Counted from the first letter of the stretch, positions 52,295 to 61,538 are shown. The stretch: DNA of 64,000 nucleotides from JAWSVE01 sp050789445 (GCA_050789445.1 JAILXR010000001.1:1798001-1862000), one strand, 5' to 3'. Numbers and translations are program-made. The notes: generated from the sequence alone by a model not told the origin.

Positions 52295-52337
52295 AAACAC
52301 AAAAAAGGCCAGAATAGCTCTGGCCTTTTTTGTGTTT
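52295..52337. terminator. Bidirectional intrinsic terminator
   Basis: AAAAAAGGCCAGA pairs with TCTGGCCTTTTTT (about 52300-52331), extended outward by AACAC/GTGTT. It separates the convergent propeller and HupE/UreJ genes. Confidence 0.9.
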
Positions 52338-52365
52338 CCAAGCTCACCCACTATCAATGCACTTC

Positions 52366-53742
52366 TCAATGATCTTTCTTAAAATCGACCAATGAAAAAC
52401 GTTTAAACAATAAAGATAACAGCCAACCAATAACAAAAACAACGATTAACAACATGCCCCAGCGCATTAATGCTGCTACGAATAACATATTAAATGCGGG
52501 TATTTCAAAACTATATTCAAATAGCTGAGTCCCTCTCTCTGACATCCAATGCCAAGCCTGATGCGCCACTAATGCAGACAACAATATAATTCCAGACCTT
52601 TCATGCCTAACCAGTTTAAAAAAGATTAAAAGTACGGGCAAGGTAACGGCCAGAACAAATAATTGACCTAACTCCACACCGATATTAAATGCCAGCAATG
52701 CTGAAAATAAATGATTGCCCGCAAACTGCATTGAATCTGTCAATAAAAAAGAAAAACCAAACCCATGAATTAATCCAAAACCAAATGTAACCATCCAACG
52801 ATTTTTTAATGACACCCCCAAAATATTTTCACATGCCATATACACAATAGACAATGCAATCAATGTTTCGATGAGCGGAGCAAACCACATCACATTAGGA
52901 ACTATTCCGAAAAGCGTACTCATTAATGTAATCGAATGCGCTACAGTAAAAGCCGTTACCACGGGAATCAGAGAGCGAAACTTTCTTAAAGGAATAACGA
53001 GGCAAAATAAAAACAGTAAATGATCAATCCCATCTAATATATGATCAAAGCCTAATGAAACAAATTTAAAGAAGGCATTAAAAAAATTGGGGTCCAAATT
53101 AATTTCACCTGGATTCCCATAATAGTTAAACACTCTTTCAGTGCCATCAGGCAATATATAACGAAGTACAGTATTAGTTTCTTCTCCTAACTGATCCAAA
53201 GTGGAAGAAAAAGAAAACTGGGAATTTTCAGACTCAATTGGATATCTCACCAACACATCCAAAACGCCCTGCGACCACATAAGATTTATAGAATCATCAA
53301 GCCTTGGACTCTGAATATTTTTCAAAGCTAAATCAAAAGAGGCAAAAGATCGGTCGGAAGGAAGGTCAACTCTCGCGGCTTTTACTTGATGGGGCTTTAA
53401 TTCTTTACCTTCTTCAATCATGAAAAAAGAATTTGTTAAATAAACTTCAGCTGCATCATATATTGCCTGATCGCCCTGAGAGAAATCTAAATAACCCGGC
53501 CCTCTCTTAGGAAAATCTATTTCACCCAAAGCCTCCATAGGAACTCGCATAAGCACATGCAATTGCGTATCTGAAGGTTTAACATAAATATGCAGCGTCA
53601 CTCTTGCAGGCGCATCGTGAGCAACTACAAAGTTCGAGAAAAATAATATTAATGCGCTTGCTACAAACAGCAAAAAAGTAAACGAATTAAATGCTAGATT
53701 TATCCGTTTATTCTTTTGTACAGACTTTCTATTTTTTTTCAT
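52366..53742 (-). CDS. HupE/UreJ-type membrane protein with periplasmic domain
   Basis: This 458-residue protein has an N-terminal signal or anchor (about 17-41), a beta-rich periplasmic domain (about 42-220) and a C-terminal membrane domain of 6-7 helices of the HupE/UreJ family, recognised by SLGFDHILDGIDHLLFLFCL, VVTAFTVAHSITL and IETLIALSIVYMACENI. HupE/UreJ proteins move nickel or cobalt; this two-domain form is known near copper and redox genes and may import a metal for them. That assignment to copper is an inference from the neighbouring copper monooxygenase. Confidence 0.85.
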   Translation of the reverse strand: MKKNRKSVQKNKRINLAFNSFTFLLFVASALILFFSNFVVAHDAPARVTLHIYVKPSDTQLHVLMRVPMEALGEIDFPKRGPGYLDFSQGDQAIYDAAEVYLTNSFFMIEEGKELKPHQVKAARVDLPSDRSFASFDLALKNIQSPRLDDSINLMWSQGVLDVLVRYPIESENSQFSFSSTLDQLGEETNTVLRYILPDGTERVFNYYGNPGEINLDPNFFNAFFKFVSLGFDHILDGIDHLLFLFCLVIPLRKFRSLIPVVTAFTVAHSITLMSTLFGIVPNVMWFAPLIETLIALSIVYMACENILGVSLKNRWMVTFGFGLIHGFGFSFLLTDSMQFAGNHLFSALLAFNIGVELGQLFVLAVTLPVLLIFFKLVRHERSGIILLSALVAHQAWHWMSERGTQLFEYSFEIPAFNMLFVAALMRWGMLLIVVFVIGWLLSLLFKRFSLVDFKKDH

Positions 53743-54134
53743 AAGTAAATTGTTATTGCAAAAAACATGTCCGGCCTGCCGTCTTCATTGAAAGATGGAC
53801 ACTTCTCATTAACATTTCAAAACACTTCATAATACAACCCTAAATCACACCCATTCTATTTTTCACATAAACCGCCTAGATCAATCACGCTTGCTTAGAA
53901 TACAACATGCGGAAGCCTGAGTTATTCAAGCTCATTAACGATAAAAAATTCATCCACTTAGAATTGTGTATTTAGGAATAGTAATTAAATGCGGTTTTGC
54001 ATATTTTTATTATATTTATAATTCTTAATTTTCCATCAGTATACTGCGACAAACGAACTGAGTATACTCACCCGCTCTCTGAACATAAACTGCTAATAAT
54101 AAACAGCTCAATGTCGGGCACGGAGGACACTATC
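53743..54134. other. Divergent intergenic region
   Basis: This 392-base AT-rich gap between the HupE/UreJ-type gene and the second propeller gene carries both promoters. The frame of the propeller gene is open further upstream, but lacks a start with a ribosome site there. No repeat or RNA is recognised. Confidence 0.4.
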
Positions 54135-55325
54135 ATGAATAAGCATGTCAAAATTCTATTGGGTACAAGCGCCGTTTTTGGATTAATCGCACTTGGCCTT
54201 GGCCAATCAAAATTACAACAACAGGCCATTGCAGCCGAAGGCTCAAGCAAAATGGCTCCGAGCTTTCAAGTTGATCCTTTCTGGCCTAAGCCTCTCCCAA
54301 ATCATTGGGTTCTCGGTAGAACAATTGGCGTTGCAGTCGACAGCCGTGATCACGTTTATATTGTTCATCGAGACCAGAACAACATGTTTGGTGAACGAAC
54401 AGAAATTGGCTTAAAGACCGGCGTGAGCGAATGCTGTACTCCTGCCCCACCTATATTGGAGTTTGATCCCGAAGGAAATCTAGTCAATGCATGGGGCGGC
54501 CCCGGAGAAGGTTATACATGGCCAGCGTCTAACCACGGTATTGAAATTGCGCCAAACGGAGACGTCTGGATTGGTGGCAACGGTGGCGGCGATTCCCACA
54601 TGCTTGTGTTTTCCCGCGAAGGAAAATTCTTAAGAGAAATAGGTAAAGCCGGCGAAAGTAGAGACAGCAACAGTAAAGAACATTTTTCAATGGTTGCTGA
54701 AATCGCTATCGATGCCAAAGCGAATGAAGCCTATGTCGCTGATGGTTACGGAAACAAGCGTGTCGCTGTTGTCGATGTAACGACCGGCGAGTTTAAACGT
54801 TACTGGGGTGCTTACGGAAACAAACCAGAAGATGTTCGAGTGCGATACAATCCAGACGAACCATTACCTCAACAATTCATTGGTCCAGTACATTGTGCAG
54901 AGCCATCTAATGATGGATTAGTTTATGTCTGCGATCGTGGCGCTAACCGCATTCAGGTTTTCAAATCTGACGGTACTTTCGTCAAAGAAAAACAATTCGC
55001 GCCTAAAACTTTATCACAAGGTGCAGTTTGGGATATTGCCTTCTCTAAAGACCCTGCTCAAAAATATATTTACGTTGCTGACGGCCAAAACATGAAAGTG
55101 TATGTCGTTGATCGTCAAAGCCTTGAAGAGATATACAGCTTTGGTGATGGCGGTCGTCAGCCTGGTTTATTCTACGCGGTACACAGCATCGCAACGGATT
55201 CTAAAGGCAACGTTTTCACGACTGAAACCTATGAAGGAAAGCGCGTGCAAAAATTTGCGTACCAAGGTTTAAAGGTAGCGCCTAGTGGCGATACAGGGGC
55301 TACCAAGATCTGGCCTTCTAAGTAA
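54135..55325 (+). CDS. Exported NHL beta-propeller, PAL-like with intact histidine set
   Basis: This 396-residue periplasmic protein has an N-terminal signal (MNKHVKILLGTSAVFGLIAL). Blades contain VAVDSRDHVYIVHRD, SNHGIEIAPNGDVWIGG, EAYVADGYGNKRVAVVD, FIGPVHCAEP and FYAVHSIATDSKGNVFTTE. Histidines stand at the three places expected for PAL zinc ligands (NHG, VHC, VHS), and the ADGY tyrosine corresponds to the catalytic Tyr. It is thus a better candidate than its neighbour for an active lyase of the PAL type. The start at 54135 is set by GGAGG eight bases upstream. Adjacent genes are a cytochrome c and a PQQ dehydrogenase. Confidence 0.82.
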   Translation: MNKHVKILLGTSAVFGLIALGLGQSKLQQQAIAAEGSSKMAPSFQVDPFWPKPLPNHWVLGRTIGVAVDSRDHVYIVHRDQNNMFGERTEIGLKTGVSECCTPAPPILEFDPEGNLVNAWGGPGEGYTWPASNHGIEIAPNGDVWIGGNGGGDSHMLVFSREGKFLREIGKAGESRDSNSKEHFSMVAEIAIDAKANEAYVADGYGNKRVAVVDVTTGEFKRYWGAYGNKPEDVRVRYNPDEPLPQQFIGPVHCAEPSNDGLVYVCDRGANRIQVFKSDGTFVKEKQFAPKTLSQGAVWDIAFSKDPAQKYIYVADGQNMKVYVVDRQSLEEIYSFGDGGRQPGLFYAVHSIATDSKGNVFTTETYEGKRVQKFAYQGLKVAPSGDTGATKIWPSK

Positions 55326-55348
55326 CAAGCAATAATTTTTACGCAATA

Positions 55349-55377
55349 AAAAAGGCAATCTCAGGATTGCCTTTTTT
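55349..55377. terminator. Bidirectional intrinsic terminator
   Basis: AAAAAAGGCAATC (ending 55360) pairs with GATTGCCTTTTTT (starting 55365) around a TCAG loop, between the convergent propeller and cytochrome c genes. Confidence 0.9.
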
Positions 55378-55427
55378 ATATTTTTTATTTGCTCGTCTTT
55401 ATTTTTTGTCTTTTTTTACGATCCGGA

Positions 55428-55841
55428 TTAATCAATAAGAATCGAACTCATCGATCCATCATTATGATCTAAAGCTTTTTCTCCAGCCGGATGTTCTAGC
55501 AGCGATAAAATATAAGCCATAACATCAGTGTATTCCTGCAACATTAAACCACCGGCATTATCTTCTGGCATAGTCGCACTCATAGAATCATAAAGATCCA
55601 TTAATGGTACGCCTTTCCAACTCATGAACTTCGCCTGATAAAATTCTTTCACATGACAAGCACTACAAAACTGGTCGAAGACTTTTTTACCTTCTTGAGC
55701 TTGTGCTTCAGTATAAACACCGTCTTTAATAGTTTTAGCTTCAGAGACCTCACCAGACCCTGCAATTGATAAAGAAGACATCAATAAGCCACTCACCAAG
55801 AACGCGGTTATAGAAAAGATCTGCGATTTAGCTTTTTTCAT
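55428..55841 (-). CDS. Small periplasmic c-type cytochrome
   Basis: This mono-haem cytochrome c of about 137 residues has a signal peptide (MKKAKSQIFSITAFLVSGLL), a haem site CSACH in FDQFCSACHVKEF, and a distal methionine probably in SATMPEDNAGGL. It lies about 220 bases downstream of the PQQ dehydrogenase in the same direction and is the obvious electron acceptor of that haem-free enzyme. The ATG at 55841 has GAGG six bases upstream; an earlier in-frame ATG lacks one. The C-terminal tail after the helix (HPAGEKALDHNDG) is unusual but short. Confidence 0.87.
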   Translation of the reverse strand: MKKAKSQIFSITAFLVSGLLMSSLSIAGSGEVSEAKTIKDGVYTEAQAQEGKKVFDQFCSACHVKEFYQAKFMSWKGVPLMDLYDSMSATMPEDNAGGLMLQEYTDVMAYILSLLEHPAGEKALDHNDGSMSSILID

Positions 55842-56001
55842 CAAACACCTCAAATAATTTTTATCTGAACTCAATCCTATTCGCCAAAACAGTGAACATT
55901 TAATTGGCGCTCAAATAGGAGTATAGAATTATAAACGATCAAACATGAATAAAAGCTGAACAAGGCAATCTTGCCAGCTGACGCCCCCACAACCACACAA
56001 C

Positions 56002-56035
56002 AAAAAAAGACCGCTCATTGATACAGAGAGCGGCC
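56002..56035 (-). terminator. Intrinsic terminator after the PQQ dehydrogenase
   Basis: On the minus strand GGCCGCTC (56035-56028) pairs with GAGCGGTC (56016-56009), with one G-T pair, followed by seven T residues. It lies between the dehydrogenase and the cytochrome c, so the latter probably has its own promoter or depends on read-through. Confidence 0.85.
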
Positions 56036-56061
56036 TTTAAACAAAAAAGCTTGAAAATTAA

Positions 56062-58143
56062 CTAATGGGCACCTGCTGCATTTGGTTTTTCTACTGGCAA
56101 CGCCATCGTTGTTAATTTCGAACCCGTTTGCAACATGACATACTGGCGTCCTTTATGCACATAAGTCATCATGCCATAGCGACTATCAGCGGGAACTGGG
56201 ACCATTCCTAATGTTTTACCCGTTTTTTTATCAACCGCAAACAATTGAGGCGATCCATCAGCAGCATTGCCAGCATACAGTAATAGGTTTTTTGTCACCG
56301 TCATCAGTGCAACCCGACCAGTTCCTGTCTCACCAATATCAATACCTTTTAGCTTCGGATGATTTTTAATTCTGTCAGGTGTTTCACCAACAGGTATCCA
56401 CCATAAATGTTCGCCTGTATTCATATCAATGGCAGTAATTCGACTGAATGGTGGCTTATATAGTGGCAAGCCCTCGGGGCCTCGAACACCTTGACCACGC
56501 AATACGGCATAATCAGCTATTGTTGAGCCTGTTGGCTTATCGATGATTTTATCACGCTCTGCACCTGGGGCGATGACTCGTGACGTACACCCTTTTCGAG
56601 AAGTCACGTAGAGAATTCCTGTCTCTGGATCAGCAGCAGCCGGTCCATCAATATTTACCCCACCCACATCTCCAGGACACCACAACGAACCTTTTTTACC
56701 AAGGTCATTATTACGATGTAAAGGTGGGTTAAACAATGGCCCTATTTCATAATCAGAAATTGCTTTGATTGCGGCTTGATGCAACTCGGGTGTGAAGTCA
56801 ATAAGATCGTCATGCGTCAAACCCTGCATATCATACGGAGTTGGCTTAGTTGGAAATGGTTGAGTTTTCGCTAATTGCTCTCCAGGAATTTTTGACGCAG
56901 GGACAGGTCGCTCCTCAATAGGCCATAAAGGTTCACCAGTTACACGGTTGAAAGCGTAAACAAATGCTTGCTTAGAAACTTGCGCAACAGCAGGCACTGT
57001 TTTTCCATTCTGTTTTACATCTAACAAAATAGGTGCTGTCGGTATATCGTAATTCCAAATGTCATGATGAACTAATTGATAGTGCCAAACACGTTTTCCT
57101 GTTTTCACATCAAGTGCGATCAGACTAGTACTGAATAAGTTATCGCCTGGACGGAAGCCACCATAGAAATCCAGTGTTGCACCATTTGTTGGGATATAAA
57201 CAATGCCATTTTTTGGATCAGCTGAAAGTGGTGCCCAAGAAGAAATATCTCCTGTCCACTTCCACGCATCATTTTCCCAAGTTTCATGACCAAACTCGCC
57301 GGGCTTTGGAAGCACATCGAACTTCCATAAAAACTCCCCTGTTTTTGCATCGTAAGCAAGAATATCACCAGGAATATTTTCGACCCGTGATTGGTTGTAA
57401 CCTTGCTCCGCTGAATTACCAACAATCACCACGCCATTAACTACAATAGGTGGAGAAGATGAAGTGATGTAACCCGTTTTTAAATCAATACCTTCATAGG
57501 GGTCGTACTTATGCCCCAAATCTTTCAGTAGATCGACAACACCCGTTTTAGGAAAACCATCAATAGGCACCTCTTCACCAAAACCCTCAAGTGGAGCTCC
57601 CGTATCAGCATCTAGCGCCGTAAGAAAAAATCCAGGACTGACAATATAGACAACGCCTTTACCATCGACTTCAGCATAGGCAACACCCTTGCCGTAATCT
57701 TTACGCATTGAGTATTCGTGACGAGTTGTATTCGGCTCACGATAAGACCAAATTGTCTCACCTGTTTCTGGGTCAATCGCAATAACATGACGGCGTGGGC
57801 CGGCAACAGTAAATAATTTCCCATCGATATAGCTTGGGGTAGATCGACCGCTACGAGCGCCAAAACTTGCACCATCCCAAACCCATGCTTGTGTTACCTC
57901 ACCAAAATTTTCCGCCGTTATTTTATCGGCCGGCGCATAACGAGTATGGGCTGCTGTTCCGCCTAAGTGATGCCATTCGACGGTATTACCCACGTCTTTA
58001 CGATTATCTTGAAGCGCACAACTTGAACCAGCGAGCAGAACACCCACTGTAAGAATTATTTGGCGAGCAGTAACCGTTAGCTTAGGAGGCCGAATTACAC
58101 TAATATTTTTTTGGAGATTCTTTTTCTGGACTGCCACTCTCAT
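56062..58143 (-). CDS. PQQ-dependent dehydrogenase, haem-free
   Basis: This periplasmic quinoprotein has 693 residues. After a signal segment (about 24-42, possibly lipidated at the Cys in LLAGSSC, an atypical lipobox), the eight-bladed propeller starts WHHLGGTAAHTRYAPADKI and carries W-motif repeats such as VIAIDPETGETIWSY, GDILAYDAKTGEFLWKF, SLIALDVKTGKRVWHYQLVH and ITAIDMNTGEHLWWI. There is no CxxCH motif, so electrons must leave to a separate carrier, presumably the cytochrome c downstream. The family oxidises alcohols, sugars and polyols; this member looks like the group with glucose/quinate-type long insertions. AAAGGGG precedes the ATG. Confidence 0.88.
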   Translation of the reverse strand: MRVAVQKKNLQKNISVIRPPKLTVTARQIILTVGVLLAGSSCALQDNRKDVGNTVEWHHLGGTAAHTRYAPADKITAENFGEVTQAWVWDGASFGARSGRSTPSYIDGKLFTVAGPRRHVIAIDPETGETIWSYREPNTTRHEYSMRKDYGKGVAYAEVDGKGVVYIVSPGFFLTALDADTGAPLEGFGEEVPIDGFPKTGVVDLLKDLGHKYDPYEGIDLKTGYITSSSPPIVVNGVVIVGNSAEQGYNQSRVENIPGDILAYDAKTGEFLWKFDVLPKPGEFGHETWENDAWKWTGDISSWAPLSADPKNGIVYIPTNGATLDFYGGFRPGDNLFSTSLIALDVKTGKRVWHYQLVHHDIWNYDIPTAPILLDVKQNGKTVPAVAQVSKQAFVYAFNRVTGEPLWPIEERPVPASKIPGEQLAKTQPFPTKPTPYDMQGLTHDDLIDFTPELHQAAIKAISDYEIGPLFNPPLHRNNDLGKKGSLWCPGDVGGVNIDGPAAADPETGILYVTSRKGCTSRVIAPGAERDKIIDKPTGSTIADYAVLRGQGVRGPEGLPLYKPPFSRITAIDMNTGEHLWWIPVGETPDRIKNHPKLKGIDIGETGTGRVALMTVTKNLLLYAGNAADGSPQLFAVDKKTGKTLGMVPVPADSRYGMMTYVHKGRQYVMLQTGSKLTTMALPVEKPNAAGAH

Positions 58144-58197
58144 TTCAACCCCTTTGATTTTTATTTTTATTAACTGTCATGTCATAAGGATTATGAT

Positions 58198-58392
58198 ATG
58201 AAAGCACTTATTGCTGGACGTAAATCATTATGGAAATATATTTCATTGTTGAACCACATGCTTATTGCTTTGCTTATTACTTTTTTTATTTTTATCAAAT
58301 CGCTGGTCTTCCTAATTGAATTTTTAGCATCTTATGATTTCAATCCCCAAGAAATAATCAACTTTCTTCCAAAACAAAAAAACCAAACCTAA
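58198..58392 (+). CDS. Possible small membrane protein
   Basis: The frame encodes 64 residues with a hydrophobic middle (LLNHMLIALLITFFIFIKSLVF) and a basic start. AAGGA lies seven bases before the ATG, which is the main reason to list it. It is divergent from the PQQ dehydrogenase. There is no family match that I know, and it may be fortuitous. Confidence 0.35.
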   Translation: MKALIAGRKSLWKYISLLNHMLIALLITFFIFIKSLVFLIEFLASYDFNPQEIINFLPKQKNQT

Positions 58393-58601
58393 ACAACAAT
58401 AAACATTTCTAAACACTTAAAACGCTTGTGCAGTAAGTTTAGCTCTTTGATCTAAGACTGTATAGAGCTTGCAGCATTCAATAACAGAACACTATTTCAT
58501 TGAAGTAATTATTGTTAAGATAGGAAACATTAAGCTATCTCTTATCGTCAATAGAGTAGAACCTAGCGATACTTTCAATTCATATTCATCGGCAAAGACT
58601 T

Positions 58602-59264
58602 ATGTGTAAATTTTTGTTAGCGATACGTAACATCACCTCAACAAACAATATTCAAAAAAAGCCTCGACATTACCATTTAAATTTTGGATTCGTTGTAGCA
58701 CTCTTGTTTTCATCGCTTGCTTTTTGTAACACTGCTAGCTCGTCATCAATTATCAACCATGATGAAAAAGATAAAATGATCACTTCTAATTATCAATACT
58801 CAGGGAAGCATGGCCTCGACTTTAGCAGTATCTCTCGCGGACCAATTCAACTTAATGCTTTTACAGATGAGAGAAAATTAGGTGGTAGCGAAAAAAAAGA
58901 AAACAAAATACACACTTTTATTTTCTCTAAAGAAATTGCATCGATTATACAAAAAGGAATAGAGCAAGCTTTTTTGACCGGGGCAGCAGACATCGTTCCC
59001 AGCGACGGAAATCTAAAACTTTCAGGTATTGTCGAGACAGCAGAAATAACTGCAGAAAAATTTGTATTGCGCGTAAAACTAAGTTTATCAAACAAAGGGA
59101 AAAATGTTTGGAACAATACTCTTTTTAGTAAAGTATCTATAAATGATATTGCAGAATCAGGCATCGACAACAAAAATATTAATAAAGCACTAAACGACTC
59201 AATCGACAAATTAATTGAAGAATTATTTTTTGATGATTATTTTTTGTTAGAAGTTCTCGATTAA
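58602..59264 (+). CDS. Exported protein of unknown function
   Basis: This 220-residue protein has a signal-type segment at about 27-44 (FGFVVALLFSSLAFCNTASS) after a rather long basic start. The mature part, with LNAFTDERKLGG, and LSGIVETAEITAEKFVLRVK followed by LSNKGKNVWNNTLFSKVSI, looks like the fold of YajG/ABC-auxiliary-type periplasmic proteins that act on the outer membrane, but this is a weak impression. A serine-rich stretch follows the signal. No operon partner is evident. Confidence 0.55.
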   Translation: MCKFLLAIRNITSTNNIQKKPRHYHLNFGFVVALLFSSLAFCNTASSSSIINHDEKDKMITSNYQYSGKHGLDFSSISRGPIQLNAFTDERKLGGSEKKENKIHTFIFSKEIASIIQKGIEQAFLTGAADIVPSDGNLKLSGIVETAEITAEKFVLRVKLSLSNKGKNVWNNTLFSKVSINDIAESGIDNKNINKALNDSIDKLIEELFFDDYFLLEVLD

Positions 59265-59300
59265 ACAAGCAGATTATAACCAATCTCATCAGTGTCAATT

Positions 59301-59402
59301 ATGAAAATCGGAGAATCGGACTCTCGCCCAAGATACCTCTCCATCATCAACCCTCATGAAGACGGTAACTTCGTACAATTAGGTTTCCCGTTTAGATTTT
59401 AG
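59301..59402 (+). pseudogene. Possible remnant of an outer-membrane beta-barrel C-terminus
   Basis: A short frame of 33 codons ends in NFVQLGFPFRF and a stop. Phenylalanine at the last position and hydrophobic residues at -3, -5, -7 and -9 form the beta-signal of outer-membrane proteins. The frame closes 24 bases upstream of the ATG and no start with ribosome site exists, so this may be the relic of a deleted barrel gene. It may also be chance. Confidence 0.25.
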
Positions 59403-59479
59403 TAAGCTATCATCTAAGCGATTTATCTTATAAATTAGAAACTTCTAAAAACATCAACTTCAAGGTTCGGATAAAACTC

Positions 59480-60187
59480 GTGAACACAGAAAAAAAAATA
59501 ATACTTGGAGCTATTATTGCTGATGGCACGAGCCTTAGAATGCGAACAGTCGACGACCGACCTGAAAGATCAATAGATAAATGTTTTTTATTGCTAGATG
59601 ATAAGCCATTAATTGAGCATGTAATCAGCAGATCTCAACCGCAAATTGACACATTGATTATCAATAGCAGCAGTAATGATCCGCTGCTCACATCTTATCA
59701 ATTACCAATTATTCCTGATGCTTCCTTCGAGAATACTGCGGCAGAAAGTGTGTCGCCAACTCACTCTTTCACAAAAAAAATGGGACCTTTAGCTGGGGTG
59801 GCGAGTGCAATGCAATGGGCCCAGAAACAAAACCAAACAGAGGGAGAGAATTACCAATGGCTTGCTACATTTCCTTGCGACACACCTTTTTTACCTCTCA
59901 ATCTTGTTGATCTACTAATAGAAAAAGTAAAAAAGCAAAATGCTACCATGGCTTGCGGAGTTAGCGACGAAAGAACAAGTCAATTATGTAGCATATGGTC
60001 TTTAGAATTACTTCCAGATTTATTGAATTTTTTAGCGCAAGGGGGCAGAAAAGTGAAGGTTTTTTTAGAATCAACAAACTATGTCACTGTTAATTTTGAA
60101 ACGGATAATCAATTCGATATTGATCCTTTCTATAACATAAACACACGAAAGCAACTTGAAGAGGCCAATAATCTTTACTCAAAATAA
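59480..60187 (+). CDS. MobA-like molybdenum cofactor guanylyltransferase, divergent
   Basis: This 235-residue nucleotidyltransferase resembles MobA, which adds GMP to molybdopterin. Seen: a changed N-terminal signature GAIIADGTSLRM (LAGGxSxRMG in typical members), the downstream Lys in DKCFLLLDDKPLIEHV, MGPLAGVASAMQWAQ and the metal-binding TFPCDTPFLP. Replacement of the first Gly by Asp and of the final Gly after RM suggests reduced activity or another nucleotide sugar. The start is a GTG without a clear ribosome box. No other molybdenum gene is nearby. Confidence 0.75.
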   Translation: MNTEKKIILGAIIADGTSLRMRTVDDRPERSIDKCFLLLDDKPLIEHVISRSQPQIDTLIINSSSNDPLLTSYQLPIIPDASFENTAAESVSPTHSFTKKMGPLAGVASAMQWAQKQNQTEGENYQWLATFPCDTPFLPLNLVDLLIEKVKKQNATMACGVSDERTSQLCSIWSLELLPDLLNFLAQGGRKVKVFLESTNYVTVNFETDNQFDIDPFYNINTRKQLEEANNLYSK

Positions 60188-60234
60188 AATATTTCTATCG
60201 CCGAGTGAAAATTATAACAATAAACTTAAATCAT

Positions 60235-60903
60235 CTATTTTGAATCAGCGGAAGTTTTACTCATAAAAAAACCAACTATAGCGCCAATACCACCAACTAA
60301 AACGGCCGGTAAAATATGACACTGAAGCGCATGGCTAGGGTTATACATACATGCCAGCTGCATTAGCAAAGCAGGAATAAAGCCTGATGCCAGGCCGACA
60401 CCAAAACCTGCAGCAGTCCAATTTAAAACAAATCCTTTTTTCAAAATAACAAAACCTAAAACCATAAGAGGAATGCTATATGCAACCACTTCCAGATCGC
60501 ATAGCGCACGCTTTCCTTCCATCGAAGGCGAAAACGGAGGAAAATAAATTTCAACAGAAAGAGTGGCCAACCATAAAAATGTAACTACGACAGCAGCGAT
60601 CAAAATTGAAAATCGAGACAGCGCAGGAACTGCCTTTTGAAAAGTTATCAACGCTATCAGCACAACGACTGCGAGCCCTAAGCCCATTTCTAAAATAAAT
60701 TGTGGCGATGTCGCGAGCTGCTCAGCCCAAGACGTGCGCAAAGGCGCTTGTAGCAATGTCATTCCAATCGAGAAAATCCAAGCAATGCAAATCCAGCCGA
60801 ACAATAGCAAATAAACATTGTAGTGTGACTTCGAGTCAGGTAACTCAGCAATTAACTGATCTACCAACTGATCGCGGGATACTTGATGTAATTGTTTACT
60901 CAT
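60235..60903 (-). CDS. NrsF-family (DUF1109) anti-sigma factor
   Basis: This inner-membrane protein of 222 residues has six predicted helices and belongs to the NrsF/DUF1109 family, which holds ECF sigma factor SigF inactive until heavy-metal or oxidative stress in Caulobacter. Cysteines that could sense the signal are in KRALCDLE and in QLACMYNPSHALQCHIL. The gene lies 53 bases downstream of the sigma factor in the same direction, the classical sigF-nrsF arrangement. Confidence 0.87.
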   Translation of the reverse strand: MSKQLHQVSRDQLVDQLIAELPDSKSHYNVYLLLFGWICIAWIFSIGMTLLQAPLRTSWAEQLATSPQFILEMGLGLAVVVLIALITFQKAVPALSRFSILIAAVVVTFLWLATLSVEIYFPPFSPSMEGKRALCDLEVVAYSIPLMVLGFVILKKGFVLNWTAAGFGVGLASGFIPALLMQLACMYNPSHALQCHILPAVLVGGIGAIVGFFMSKTSADSK

Positions 60904-60956
60904 TTCTTTAAACCAATTTTTTACATGTTTTTTAGTTTTTGTTTTTTGAAAAAAAA

Positions 60957-61538
60957 CTAAAAAATTTCAGCATCTAATTTTTTTCGTAATGCTTTTACTG
61001 CTCTGTGCACTCTAACCTTCATTGCAGCTTCTGTAATTTCTAATTTTTCAGCCGCCTCACTGATACTGAGACCCACAACCTTAGTCAGCACTAAAGCTTC
61101 TCTGAATTGAGACTGCAAGCCAGCAAAAACTCCTTCATGAGCTACATTCTCTTCAAAATCACCATGAGTAACTCCTACCAATCGCTCTATACCGCCGTCC
61201 TCATCTGTAACAGATTGCAAGTTAGGCTGGCGACTTCGCTGGCGTAGTGTGTCTATCGCTTTATGACGAACAATAGTGAACATCCATGGTCGAAAAGGCC
61301 TATGAACATCGTAGGTATGACGCCCTTGGTGAATCGCGATTAAGCACTCTTGGACACAATCCTCTAAAAAATCGAGGGGGCCAAAGCGAGAACGCAGATA
61401 GGACGTAATTGCGCTGCCAAGAGAGTCGAGCAATTGGCGATAGCATTGCTCATCACCTTGTTGTGCTTTCGCCATCCAACCAGACCACAAGACTTCATCA
61501 TTGGGCTTTGTCGGTGTCCGAGATTGAGAGTCTGTCAT
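60957..61538 (-). CDS. ECF sigma factor (SigF type)
   Basis: This extracytoplasmic-function sigma factor of about 193 residues has region 2 in YDVHRPFRPWMFTIVRHKAI, with DCVQECLIAIHQGRHTY before it, and the region 4 helix-turn-helix LSISEAAEKLEITEAAMKVR. No regions 1 or 3 are present. It is paired with the NrsF-like membrane protein, so it probably answers metal or oxidative stress. I take the ATG at 61538; a TTG seven codons upstream is an alternative. A TGTAAC...CGTA promoter-like pair lies upstream, suggesting autoregulation. Confidence 0.9.
   Translation of the reverse strand: MTDSQSRTPTKPNDEVLWSGWMAKAQQGDEQCYRQLLDSLGSAITSYLRSRFGPLDFLEDCVQECLIAIHQGRHTYDVHRPFRPWMFTIVRHKAIDTLRQRSRQPNLQSVTDEDGGIERLVGVTHGDFEENVAHEGVFAGLQSQFREALVLTKVVGLSISEAAEKLEITEAAMKVRVHRAVKALRKKLDAEIF

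Noticed and set aside
53997..54134. Longer start for the second propeller protein
   Set aside because: The GGAGG box eight bases before the ATG at 54135 and the signal peptide from there fix the later start.
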